DNA of 64,000 bases from Pseudotabrizicola formosa. GTDB lineage: Bacteria; Pseudomonadota; Alphaproteobacteria; Rhodobacterales; Rhodobacteraceae. Position numbers and translations under genes: made by a program. How positions within the stretch are numbered: position 1 is the first letter of the stretch; every line of letters begins with the position of its first letter. Shown here one piece after another: positions 34,819 through 42,513 of the stretch. The notes beneath the pieces were generated by a model. That model had not been told where the DNA came from, made no database searches, and was given only the letters and a program-made list of their open reading frames with translations. The stretch is taken from positions 248,001-312,000 of the forward strand of contig NZ_PJOM01000003.1 in assembly GCF_002900965.1 (NCBI RefSeq). The letters are read 5' to 3'.

Positions 34819-35354
34819 GCCTTTGCCTCCTCGGTGGCCAGGGCGCGCAGCCGTTTTTTCACTTCGGACATCCGCCAGGCAATCGTGCCTTCCGACAGGC
34901 CCAGCACCGCGCCGGCCTCGGCCTGGGTCATGTCTTCGCCCAGCACCAGCGCCACGGTGTCGCGCAGTTCCACCGGCAGCCGGGCCATGGACTCCGCCAG
35001 CCAGTCCTGCGCCGCGCGGTCTTCGGCTATGGCCTCTTGCCGGGAGATTTCCCAATCACCCCAGCCGGTTGCTGCCCGGTTGCGGACCGCGGCACGGCGG
35101 CGTGCGTCATGGGCGGCATTGACCACCACGCGGTAGAGCCATGTGGTAAAGCGCGCCTCGGCCCGCCAGCCGCGCAGGCGGTGGGGCAGGGCGGCGCAGA
35201 TGTCCTGTGCCAGATCTTCGGCTTCTGCCCGGCTGCCGGTCAACCGCCAGCCAAGCCCGAAGATCCGGTCATAATGCCGGGTCACCAGTGCCGCAAAGGC
35301 AGCGTGGTCGCCGCTGGCTGCCGCGAGGGCGAGGGTTTCATCCGAGGTGTCCAT
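34815..35354 (-). CDS. ECF-type RNA polymerase sigma factor
   Basis: About 179 residues with region 2 (HYDRIFGLGWRLTGSRAEAEDLAQD, read here as HYDRIFGLGWRL and AEDLAQDICAAL) and region 4 (LPVELRDTVALVLGEDMTQAEAG, then LGLSEGTIAWRMSEVKKRL). No region 1 or 3, as usual for ECF factors. The start is uncertain: ATG at 35354 (MDTSDE), ATG 35360 or GTG 35363, none with a good ribosome site. It is translationally coupled to the downstream vWA membrane protein, its likely regulator. The signal is unknown. Confidence 0.92.
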   Translation of the reverse strand: MDTSDETLALAAASGDHAAFAALVTRHYDRIFGLGWRLTGSRAEAEDLAQDICAALPHRLRGWRAEARFTTWLYRVVVNAAHDARRRAAVRNRAATGWGDWEISRQEAIAEDRAAQDWLAESMARLPVELRDTVALVLGEDMTQAEAGAVLGLSEGTIAWRMSEVKKRLRALATEEAKA

Positions 35355-35440
35355 CAACATCACATTAGGTCAGACGCGCGCCGGGGGGCAATCCTTGGCT
35401 GTCGCTTTGGCAGATGGAAGATAAACTGCGGTCTAAATGG

Positions 35441-35710
35441 GTGCCCCGACCCGGGGAAGGCCGGGGCACCGGACGCGCCTTGCTTTGGGGGACAACAGCA
35501 AGGCGGTTTGGCAAGATCATGAAACGGCATCGCGCAAACAAGGGAAAAATCCTGCGCCCCGACCCGAGAGTGATCGGGGCGCAGGTGCCGTCTTGCCCCG
35601 GACCAGGACCAGACGGATTCAATGACTTTAAGCGAAATAGACACCCCGACCCGGGGAAGGCCGGGGTGCCGGGTGCGCCTTGCCCTTGGGGACACGCAGG
35701 CAAGACGCGG
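35441..35710 (+). repeat. cluster of REP-like hairpin repeats upstream of the ECF sigma gene
   Basis: Copy A (35441-35507) and copy C (35641-35710) share CCCCGACCCGGGGAAGGCCG plus GGTGCGCCTTGC-like arms and begin exactly 200 bp apart. Each has two hairpins: TGCCCCG/CGGGGCA, then GCCTTGCT/AGCAAGGC (A) or CTTGCC/GGCAAG (C). A related copy B (35551-35600) has CCTGCGCCCCGA/TCGGGGCGCAGG. These fill the gene-free stretch 35364-35725, in which I see no ORF. Such dyads are typical of dispersed intergenic repeats. Confidence 0.8.
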
Positions 35711-35725
35711 AAAACCGGGGGCTGA

Positions 35726-36307
35726 TCAGTAGATCAGGCTGTCATAGACGCCGTAGCTGCCGGCGCGGGTCTGCAACTGCCGCTCGCCGCCGCTGTCGCG
35801 GGCATAGGCCACCACGGCGCGATAGGTGCCGGGACCAAACGAGGCGTCAATGCCGCCGGTGTAATAGCCAAAGGCCCGCAGACGGCTTTGGATCGCGCGG
35901 CGTTGCGCGGCCGAATAGGTGTTGAAGGTCTGCGCCGCGACCGTCGCATGCACGGAACTGTTTGACCCGATCACCCGGCCGCTGGTGCTTTGGTAGTGGT
36001 CGTTGTGCGGACGATACTGGTGGCTGTACTCTTGGCGCGGACGGTAGTGCTGTTTGTGGTCATCGCGGTGACGATACTTCGGTTGTGGCTGCCGATGTGG
36101 CTGCGGGCGATAGACCGGCTGCGGTTGGGCCTGTGGTGCACGGGCCTGCGCATCATTGATCAGCGCCCCGATGATCACGGTGGCGGCGACGCCCTTCAGA
36201 AAGTTGCGCTCGTTCTTCCCAAGCGCCTGCGCCGGGGCAGCGGCGGTGACGGCGATCGACAAGGCGGTGACAGCAGCGATGGCGGCGGTCTTCACGTTTG
36301 TAAACAT
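35726..36307 (-). CDS. exported protein with C-terminal peptidoglycan-binding-like domain
   Basis: A 193-residue protein: signal peptide (MFTNVKTAAIAAVTALSIAV...APAQA, about 28 residues), a short Ala/Ile-rich helix (NFLKGVAATVIIGALIND), a His/Gln/Pro/Tyr-rich linker (about residues 55-110) and a C-terminal domain resembling PG_binding_1 (RRAIQSRLRAFGYYTGGIDASFGPGTYRAV, shown as RAIQSRLRAFGYYTGG and DASFGPGTYRAV). The His-rich linker could bind metal, but this is conjecture. GAAAGGAAACCC precedes the ATG at 36307. It probably sits in the periplasm against the cell wall. Confidence 0.85.
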   Translation of the reverse strand: MFTNVKTAAIAAVTALSIAVTAAAPAQALGKNERNFLKGVAATVIIGALINDAQARAPQAQPQPVYRPQPHRQPQPKYRHRDDHKQHYRPRQEYSHQYRPHNDHYQSTSGRVIGSNSSVHATVAAQTFNTYSAAQRRAIQSRLRAFGYYTGGIDASFGPGTYRAVVAYARDSGGERQLQTRAGSYGVYDSLIY

Positions 36308-36402
36308 CGGGTTTCCTTTCCCAGAGATCGCGGGGCTGAGCAGAGCGCCGCTGTGATGGGAAACGATATGCGCCGATGGTCCGCGCTAGGCAAAAACGCC
36401 GC

Positions 36403-36421
36403 CGTGCTATGTGATAGCACG
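36403..36421 (-). promoter_or_regulatory. 8-bp perfect inverted repeat between two minus-strand genes
   Basis: CGTGCTAT (36403-36410) and ATAGCACG (36414-36421) are exact inverted repeats with a 3-nt spacer. On the minus strand the dyad is followed by GCGGCGTTTTTGCC. It may end the decayed aru operon, or serve as an operator for the exported protein gene starting at 36307. Confidence 0.5.
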
Positions 36422-36447
36422 TTTAGAATCAGTGACTTGTGGGGCTT

Positions 36448-36832
36448 TCAGCCTTCACGACACGCGTATTCGATCAGCCGGGGGCCGTGGTGCGGTTGCT
36501 GCAACGCCTGGTGCAGATCATCCGGGTCGGGCAACAGGCTGACAAAGGGCAGGCCGCAGGCCTGCGCAAAGGGGCCAAGATCGAGCGGTGATGGGGCGCA
36601 TCCGATGACCTGCGTGCCCGCGGCTGCCATTGCCTCGGCACTCTTGCGGCAGCCCGCCTTAGTCCTGACGAAGCCACGGCCCCGTGATCACAAAGGCCAC
36701 CCCGGTATGCCGCGCGGACACATGGCGCAAGGGAAACCCGGCCAGCCTCCGGTCGAGTTCTACTGTGTGCACTCCGGGAATGCCGAAAACGACTGTAACG
36801 CCGCGCACCGCCAGTCCTTCGACCAGACGCAT
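36448..36832 (-). pseudogene. remnant of an AruI-like TPP-dependent 2-ketoarginine decarboxylase
   Basis: Two pieces of one TPP-enzyme gene remain. The first (36659-36832, 57 codons) has the N-terminus MRLVEGLAVRGVTVVFGIPG then VHTVELDRRLAG and, after a deletion of the usual EQGAGFMADGYAR segment, GVAFVITGP, before a stop. The second, in another frame (36448-36660), has the C-terminal end, with LDLGPFAQACGLPFVSL and GPRLIEYACREG. Some 450 central codons are gone, including the TPP site. FGIPGVHTVEL is typical of 5-guanidino-2-oxopentanoate decarboxylases. It follows an AruH-like aminotransferase by 17 bp. It cannot be functional. Confidence 0.85.
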
Positions 36833-36849
36833 CCCACTGTTGCCATCGC

Positions 36850-38025
36850 TCAGCCGCACCGCGTTGCAAAGCGGGCGATCCGGTCCGCTGCTTGCTGAAT
36901 CACGGTGTCGGGCTGGGTCAGGCTGATCCGCAGCCATCCTGCCAACCCGTCCCCAAAGCTTTCCCCCGGCATGCAGGCCACAGCCTCGGCCTCCAGCAGG
37001 GCAAGGGCAAAGGCCTCTCCGGTCATGCCGCTGGCACGGATGTCCAGCAGCGCGAACATCCCGGCATCGGGGCAATGCACCCGCAACCCCGCTACCCCTT
37101 GCAAAGCTTGCGCCAGCATCAGCGCCCGCGCCGCATAGCGCGCCGCCATGCCCCGGGCCACGGGTGACGGGGACGATATGGCTTGCGCCGTTGCGTCGGC
37201 CAGAAAGGGCTGGTTGCCGAACAGCATGGTTTCGGCCAGCGGCAGCGCGCGGCTGATGAAGTCTGCCGGGCCCACACACCAGCCAGACCGGAACCCGGGC
37301 GCTGCATGGGATTTGGAGATGGACGAGGCCGCAATCACCCGGTCCGCCAGCCCGGGATGCGACAAAGGCGAGGCAAATTCCGTGCCGTCAAACACCAGTT
37401 CTTCATACACCTCATCCGACAGGATCCACAGGTCATGGGCGCGCGCCACTTCACCCAAGGCAGCAATGTCGGCGTGGCGCAACACGGCACCGGTGGGATT
37501 GTGCGGCGTGTTCAGAACCAAGACCCGGCAGCGTGGCGTGATCCGCGCCGCGACATCCGCCGCCTGCATGCGAAAGCCATGGTCGGCCCGCAGCGGTACC
37601 GGCACCATCCTGGCACCGCTGGCTCGGATCACGCCCTCATAAGTGGCATACATCGGGTCTCCCACCAGCACCTCATCCCCGGCAGCCGCCAAGGCGCGCA
37701 GCACCAGGTAAAGTACGGTCTGAGTGCCCGGCAGACACAGGAACTGATTGCTTTCAAAGCGTCGCCCGCGGCTTTGGGTGTAGCGGTCGGCCAGGGCTTG
37801 CAGCAGCCCCGCCTCACCGCGCCCGTTGGAATAGCCGGTGCGTCCCGAACTCAGTGCCGCTGTTGCCGCCGCCAGCAAAGGGGCGGGGGGCGGTGTGTCC
37901 GGCTCGCCGATGGTCAGCTCCAGCACGGGCCGCCCTGCGGCTGCCATCGCGCGCGCGCGGCTGTGCACCCCCCATTTCGCCCCGCCAAGACCGGCCAGAT
38001 CCTCAAGGACTTGCGCGTATTTCAT
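36850..38025 (-). CDS. class I/II aminotransferase, likely arginine:pyruvate transaminase (AruH-like)
   Basis: A 391-residue PLP enzyme of fold type I. It has NTPHNPTGAVL, SDEVYEELVFDG and the PLP-lysine region SSISKSHAAPGFRSGW, with the C-terminal GWLRISLTQPD carrying the substrate-carboxylate Arg. In Pseudomonas AruH transaminates arginine to 2-ketoarginine, which AruI decarboxylates; here an AruI remnant follows directly, supporting AruH. The ATG at 38025 overlaps the tetR stop, with GAGGTTCC upstream. The enzyme looks intact though its pathway partner is lost, so another substrate or relaxed selection is possible. Confidence 0.88.
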   Translation of the reverse strand: MKYAQVLEDLAGLGGAKWGVHSRARAMAAAGRPVLELTIGEPDTPPPAPLLAAATAALSSGRTGYSNGRGEAGLLQALADRYTQSRGRRFESNQFLCLPGTQTVLYLVLRALAAAGDEVLVGDPMYATYEGVIRASGARMVPVPLRADHGFRMQAADVAARITPRCRVLVLNTPHNPTGAVLRHADIAALGEVARAHDLWILSDEVYEELVFDGTEFASPLSHPGLADRVIAASSISKSHAAPGFRSGWCVGPADFISRALPLAETMLFGNQPFLADATAQAISSPSPVARGMAARYAARALMLAQALQGVAGLRVHCPDAGMFALLDIRASGMTGEAFALALLEAEAVACMPGESFGDGLAGWLRISLTQPDTVIQQAADRIARFATRCG

Positions 38026-38420
38026 GGAACCTCGTTGCGGCTGGGGGAGGGTTGGGGCAGCGGGATTTGCAAAATGGCTGAAATCGCCGACAGACCGATC
38101 TGCTCCAGTTCTCCGGGGGCAAAGCTGTCGGGCAGCGTGCCGCCCTCCAGCCACAGCCCGTCGATCACCGCATTGCAGGCAATCGCCAAGACTCGGGCCT
38201 GTCCGGGATCGGCCTTGCCGGGCAGGGCCTGCAACCGGTCGCGGTAGTCCAGATAGCTGGCCTCATGGACCGCCCGCATCCTGGGGTCACGCCGGACATG
38301 GTGCAGGAACCCGGCCCAGAGCCGCACGCGGTCCCCTTCCATCACCGGGGGGCGCAGGGTGGCGGTGACAAAGGCCACCAGCCGCGCCGCCGGATCATCG
38401 CTGGCATGGACCTCGGCCAT
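38022..38420 (-). CDS. TetR/BetI-like C-terminal domain without the DNA-binding HTH
   Basis: A 132-residue protein matching only the BetI-type C-terminal ligand/dimer domain of TetR regulators: DPAARLVAFVTATLRPPVM, then RLWAGFLHHVRRDPRMRAVH. The usual 50-60 residue N-terminal HTH is missing, and only 73 bp separate it from the next gene upstream, leaving no room for it. Yet an excellent AAGGACGG ribosome site precedes the ATG, and a TATAC-GTATA dyad lies 14 bp upstream. It overlaps the aminotransferase gene by ATGA. It is either a deletion product or a trimmed, non-DNA-binding protein. Confidence 0.8.
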   Translation of the reverse strand: MAEVHASDDPAARLVAFVTATLRPPVMEGDRVRLWAGFLHHVRRDPRMRAVHEASYLDYRDRLQALPGKADPGQARVLAIACNAVIDGLWLEGGTLPDSFAPGELEQIGLSAISAILQIPLPQPSPSRNEVP

Positions 38421-38433
38421 GTTCCGTCCTTGT

Positions 38434-38447
38434 TATACGTTTGTATA
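38434..38447 (-). promoter_or_regulatory. operator-like dyad before the truncated tetR
   Basis: TATAC-GTTT-GTATA is a perfect dyad 14 bp upstream of the truncated tetR start, where a TetR-type autorepressor would bind. Since the local protein has no HTH, the site may be vestigial or read by another regulator. Confidence 0.5.
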
Positions 38448-38493
38448 GCTACATCCGCTGCGCGGGCATGCCAAGCCGCAAGGGCGGCGGGCA

Positions 38494-39408
38494 TCAGCCT
38501 TTTCCGGGCGGGGGCGCGGCCTTCGGCGCGGTGTCCTGTGATACATCCTTGTGCACGATCACATCGGCCTGCGGATAGGCCTGCAGGATGGCACGGCGCA
38601 GGCCCGCGCCAATGGCATGCGCCTCGTTCAGGGTTTGCGCGCCGTCCAGCTCGATATGGATCTGCACGAAAATCCGGCTTCCGGCGGTGCGGGTCTTGAT
38701 GTCATGATAGCCCTGCACCCCTGGCCAGTCGCGGGCGATTCCTTCGATCCCGGCAATCACCATCGGGTCGGCGCGTCGGTCCATCAGCGCGTGGAACGCG
38801 TCGCGCCCGATCCGCAACGCCCCCAGCGCCAGCATGCCCGCCGCCGCGAGCGCCACCACCGAATCGACCGAGGTCAGCCCGAAGGCGCTTGACGCCCACA
38901 GCGAGGCAATGGCCCCGATATTGGGCAGCAGGTCACCCAGATAGTGCAGGCGGTCCGCCGCGACCACCTTGTTGCCGGTCCGCCGCGCGACACGCCCCTG
39001 CCACAGCACCAGCGCCAGCGTGAGCGCGATTGACACGGCCATCACCCCCATCCCCACGCCTTCGCGTGACAGGGTTTCCGGCTCGGATGCCAGCAGTCGC
39101 TGCACGGCAGCCACCCCGATCACCCCGGCCGAGACCAGGATGAACAGGGCCTGCCCCAACGAGGCCAGGTCTTCGGCCGATGTATGGCCAAAGGCATGAT
39201 CTTCATCGGCAGGCTTGGCCGCATAGAGGATTGCCGCCATCGCCATCAGGCTGACCATCAGATCCATTGCACTGTCGGCCAGCGATGCCGCCACCGAAAG
39301 AGAGCCGGTCTGCCCCAGCGCCCAGAGCTTGAGGATCACCAGAACCCCCGCGACCGAGACCGAGGCAATGCCCGCCGACAAGTTCAGCCGTGTCTGTTCG
39401 GATGCCAT
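38494..39408 (-). CDS. cation diffusion facilitator family metal exporter (FieF-like)
   Basis: A 304-residue inner-membrane metal/proton antiporter, six helices plus a cytosolic C-terminal ferredoxin-like domain (about residues 205-290). Helix 2 has DSAMDLMVSL (usual DSxxD metal site) and helix 5 has DSVVAL; DEDHAFGH and ADRLHYLGD are also conserved. The family exports Zn2+, Fe2+, Cd2+ or Mn2+. I chose the ATG at 39408 (MASEQTRLNLSAG) with GGGGGC upstream; 39441 is an alternative. It ends 73 bp before the truncated tetR gene and may read into it. The exact metal is not known. Confidence 0.92.
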   Translation of the reverse strand: MASEQTRLNLSAGIASVSVAGVLVILKLWALGQTGSLSVAASLADSAMDLMVSLMAMAAILYAAKPADEDHAFGHTSAEDLASLGQALFILVSAGVIGVAAVQRLLASEPETLSREGVGMGVMAVSIALTLALVLWQGRVARRTGNKVVAADRLHYLGDLLPNIGAIASLWASSAFGLTSVDSVVALAAAGMLALGALRIGRDAFHALMDRRADPMVIAGIEGIARDWPGVQGYHDIKTRTAGSRIFVQIHIELDGAQTLNEAHAIGAGLRRAILQAYPQADVIVHKDVSQDTAPKAAPPPGKG

Positions 39409-39572
39409 CTTTGCCCCCAAGCCGCGCTTCAGAAGCGGCATGCGCTACCGCAGGGTTGCGGTCAAGCGCAAGCTGGATGACAGGCAGGAGCGAGTCCTTG
39501 CTGGCGTTTGCCCGATGCCGAGGCCGGATCAGAGGCCCGATCCGGCGCCGCTGTGCCGCCGGTGGCCTTGGC

Positions 39573-40256
39573 CTAGTCGATCACTTCGTCGGCCGTCACG
39601 CCCCACAGGCTGCTGACCGGGGCCCAGCCCCTTTGCCCGTCGATCGTGACGCGGCACCAGCCGTCAGCACAGGAGATGAGCCGTGCCACCACACCCCGCT
39701 CGGCCTGAAAGGCGGCAAGCGACGTGGTGTCGGGGCGGCTGAAGAATGTGGCCATATCCTCATCCACCATCACGGTCCGCACGCCCGAGACCAGAGCATA
39801 ATGCACCCAGCCGCCCACGCCTTCGGCGTCCTCGACCCGGCGCCAGTGACCATGCTCGGCGGTCACCTTCAGCGGCATGCCGACCCGGGTGAACACCCAG
39901 TCGATCCGGTGCGACAATCCCGGCCCGCGCCGTGCATTGCCTTCGTTCGACTTGAGCGAAACATAGCGGGGCAATGGCAGATTGGTCACGGCACCTTTGT
40001 TCGGATCGCGGGGCACGGCGACGGCTGGCACTGCCGATGGTGCCGGCGGGCCCAGGGGGCGCATCGCGGGCGGTGCGGTGGTCGCCGGTTCTGACGGGCT
40101 TGCCGAGGTCGTCGACAGCGGCGCTGCCGCGGCCGCAGCGGCTTGGCGCAACAGCGCCGGGTTCGGCTTGGGGCGGACCACGTCCGACAGCGCGGCTGAC
40201 GCCCCCGCCAACAGGACAAAACCCGTCACCACTGCCTTGAGCATGTTGTTCATCAT
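39573..40256 (-). CDS. exported SH3-domain protein
   Basis: A 227-residue protein with a signal peptide (about 22 residues; VTGFVLLAGASAALS), a low-complexity Ala/Pro/Thr linker (about 30-90) and two bacterial SH3-like repeats: PRYVSLKSNEGNARRGPG with WVFTRVGMPLKV, and later TFFSRPDTTSLAAF with WCRVTIDGQRGWAP. It matches the SH3_4/DUF1058 type common in Rhodobacterales, sometimes linked to the cell envelope. Several ATGs cluster at the start (40256, 40253, 40244). It is divergent from the hydroxyacid dehydrogenase gene. Confidence 0.85.
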   Translation of the reverse strand: MMNNMLKAVVTGFVLLAGASAALSDVVRPKPNPALLRQAAAAAAAPLSTTSASPSEPATTAPPAMRPLGPPAPSAVPAVAVPRDPNKGAVTNLPLPRYVSLKSNEGNARRGPGLSHRIDWVFTRVGMPLKVTAEHGHWRRVEDAEGVGGWVHYALVSGVRTVMVDEDMATFFSRPDTTSLAAFQAERGVVARLISCADGWCRVTIDGQRGWAPVSSLWGVTADEVID

Positions 40257-40430
40257 CCGCCTGTTGCCGGGCGTGTTCCCGGTCTGTTGGTTCTGTCTGC
40301 CACCGGCCCCGGCAAGGGGCCGCCATTCCTCAACACTCCGGGGCTGATCGCATAGGGTCTTGTGCCCCGTCCCGGTTGCCGTCACTTTGCCCTCAGGCGC
40401 GCGCCAAGATCAAGTCCAGGGAGGCTTAAG

Positions 40431-41417
40431 ATGCCCGCACAGCGGTTGAGTGTTGTAGTCACGCGACGGTTGCCCGAACCGGTCGAGACCCGGATGAAGG
40501 AATTGTTCGATGTCGAACTGCGCGACCCGGACACCAAGATGAGCCGTGAGGACCTTGCGGCCGCGATGCGCCGCGCCGATGTCATCGTGCCTTGCGTGAC
40601 CGATCAGATCGATGCCGCACTGATCGGGCAGGCCGGTGACAAGCTCAAGCTGATCGCCAATTACGGGGCCGGGGTGGACCATATCGACGTGGCCACCGCC
40701 CGCCAGCGTGGCATTCTGGTGTCCAACACCCCCGGGGTGGTGACGGAGGACACGGCCGACATGACGCTGGCGCTGATCATGGCGGTCACCCGCCGCATTC
40801 CTGAAGGCCTTGCGGTGATGCAGGCCGGGGAATGGCAGGGCTGGGCCCCCACCGCCTATATGGGCGGTCGGCTGGGGGGCAAGCGTTTGGGCATTCTGGG
40901 CATGGGCCGCATCGGGCAGGCGGTGGCACGGCGCGCCCGCGCCTTTGGCATGCAGGTGCATTACAACAATCGCAAGCGCCTGCGCCCGGAGGTAGAGGCG
41001 GACCTGGACGCGACCTGGTGGGAAAGCCTGGACCAGATGGTCAGCCGGATGGATATCCTGTCGGTCAACTGCCCGCATACGCCCTCGACCTATCACCTGA
41101 TGAATGCGCGGCGGCTGAAGCTGATGAAGCCGACGGCGGTGATCGTGAACACCTCGCGCGGCGAGGTGATTGACGAGAATGCCCTGACCCGGGGCCTGCG
41201 CGCGGGTGAGTTGGGCGGGGCGGGGCTTGATGTGTTCGAGCACGGGCATGAGGTGAACCCCCGCCTGCGCGAATTGCCCAATGTGGTGCTGCTGCCGCAT
41301 ATGGGCAGCGCCACGCTGGAAGGCCGGATCGAAATGGGGGAAAAGGTCATCATCAATATCAAGACCTTTGCTGACGGCCACCGCCCGCCGGATCAGGTGG
41401 TGCCGGGCCAGCTGTAG
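40431..41417 (+). CDS. D-2-hydroxyacid dehydrogenase, likely glyoxylate reductase
   Basis: A 328-residue NAD(P)-dependent dehydrogenase with the dinucleotide motif GILGMGRIGQAVARRA, substrate loop NYGAGVDHIDV, catalytic Arg in NTSRGEVIDE, and His in LLPHMGSAT. This is the GyaR/GhrB type that reduces glyoxylate or hydroxypyruvate. GGGAGGCTTAAG precedes the ATG at 40431. With glcDEF and a GhrA-type enzyme (43497-44426) in the same window, a role in glyoxylate turnover is likely. It ends 25 bp before the convergent epimerase gene. Confidence 0.9.
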   Translation: MPAQRLSVVVTRRLPEPVETRMKELFDVELRDPDTKMSREDLAAAMRRADVIVPCVTDQIDAALIGQAGDKLKLIANYGAGVDHIDVATARQRGILVSNTPGVVTEDTADMTLALIMAVTRRIPEGLAVMQAGEWQGWAPTAYMGGRLGGKRLGILGMGRIGQAVARRARAFGMQVHYNNRKRLRPEVEADLDATWWESLDQMVSRMDILSVNCPHTPSTYHLMNARRLKLMKPTAVIVNTSRGEVIDENALTRGLRAGELGGAGLDVFEHGHEVNPRLRELPNVVLLPHMGSATLEGRIEMGEKVIINIKTFADGHRPPDQVVPGQL

Positions 41418-41442
41418 CGCGGCACCTCCAGAGCGGCCTTGC

Positions 41443-42447
41443 CTATCTTGCGTTCCAGCCGCGATACCAATCGACAAATCGCGCCACACCCTCGTGCAGG
41501 TCGGTGCGGGGCAGCGGGCCTGTCAGCGCATGAAGCAGCGTGGCATCGGCCCAGGTGGCAGGCACGTCGCCCGGTTGCATTGGCAGCAGGTTGCGCCGCG
41601 CGGTGCGACCGGTGGCGGTTTCGATTGCCGTGATGAAATCGGTCAGATGCTCTGGCGCGCCGTTGCCGATATTCACCACACGGAAGGGTGCGACCGGTGA
41701 CAGGCTGTCTTGCGGCCCCACCGGCCGCGTGCCGGGGATGGCGGTGATCAGCCGAATGATCCCTTCGATCAGATCGTCGATATAGGTAAAGTCGCGCTGC
41801 ATGTCGCCGTGATTGTAAAGATCAATCGGCTCGTCATTCAGGATGGCGCGGGTGAATTTGAACAGCGCCATATCCGGGCGGCCCCAGGGGCCGTAAACGG
41901 TGAAGAACCGGAACATCGTGGTGGGCAGGCCGAACAGATGGGCATAGCTGTGCGCCATCGCCTCGGTCGCGATCTTGGTGGCAGCGTAAAAGCTCATCGG
42001 ATGCGTGGCCCTGTCGATTTCGGCATAGGGCATTTTGGTGTTTGCACCATAAGCCGAAGAGGTCGAGGCGATCAGCAGATGCCTGGGCGGGTGGGCGCGG
42101 GCGGCCTCCAGCAGCTCATGTGTGCCGATCAGGTTGGACTGCACATAAGAGCGCGGCGCGTCAATTGACTGGCGCACCCCGGCCTGTGCCGCCAGATGGA
42201 GGATCACATCCGGGCGCAGGCCGGCCACCAGGGCGGTCAGGCGGCCCGGATCTTCCAGCATCCCCTGTTCAAAGGCGAAGGCAGGTCGGGACGTGAGGAT
42301 TTCCAGCCGGGCCCGTTTCAGCGCCGGGTCGTAGTAATCAGTCAGCCCGTCAAATCCGGTCACCTGCCAGCCTTCTGCCAGCAGGCGGCGCGCCAGATGA
42401 AAGCCGATGAAACCGGCCGCCCCCGTGATCAGAACCTTGCCTGTCAT
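41443..42447 (-). CDS. NAD-dependent uronate epimerase (UDP-glucuronate 4-epimerase type)
   Basis: A 334-residue extended SDR with GAAGFIGFHLA at the N-terminus, the DYYDPALKRARL segment typical of UDP-glucuronate 4-epimerases, the catalytic Tyr-Lys in SFYAATKIATEAMAH, and GDMQRDFTYIDDL. It would make UDP-galacturonate for surface polysaccharide or LPS. The substrate is assigned from the DYYDP and TVYGPWGRPDMALFKF signatures. It is followed, in the same direction, by nothing, and preceded 66 bp upstream by an EamA transporter gene. No other polysaccharide genes are near. Confidence 0.88.
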   Translation of the reverse strand: MTGKVLITGAAGFIGFHLARRLLAEGWQVTGFDGLTDYYDPALKRARLEILTSRPAFAFEQGMLEDPGRLTALVAGLRPDVILHLAAQAGVRQSIDAPRSYVQSNLIGTHELLEAARAHPPRHLLIASTSSAYGANTKMPYAEIDRATHPMSFYAATKIATEAMAHSYAHLFGLPTTMFRFFTVYGPWGRPDMALFKFTRAILNDEPIDLYNHGDMQRDFTYIDDLIEGIIRLITAIPGTRPVGPQDSLSPVAPFRVVNIGNGAPEHLTDFITAIETATGRTARRNLLPMQPGDVPATWADATLLHALTGPLPRTDLHEGVARFVDWYRGWNAR

Positions 42448-42513
42448 TCCCGTCCCCGCTCCCCGACGCCTTTGCTTAACGGCTTGGGGGGCGCGGGGTA
42501 AAGGGGGCGTGCA

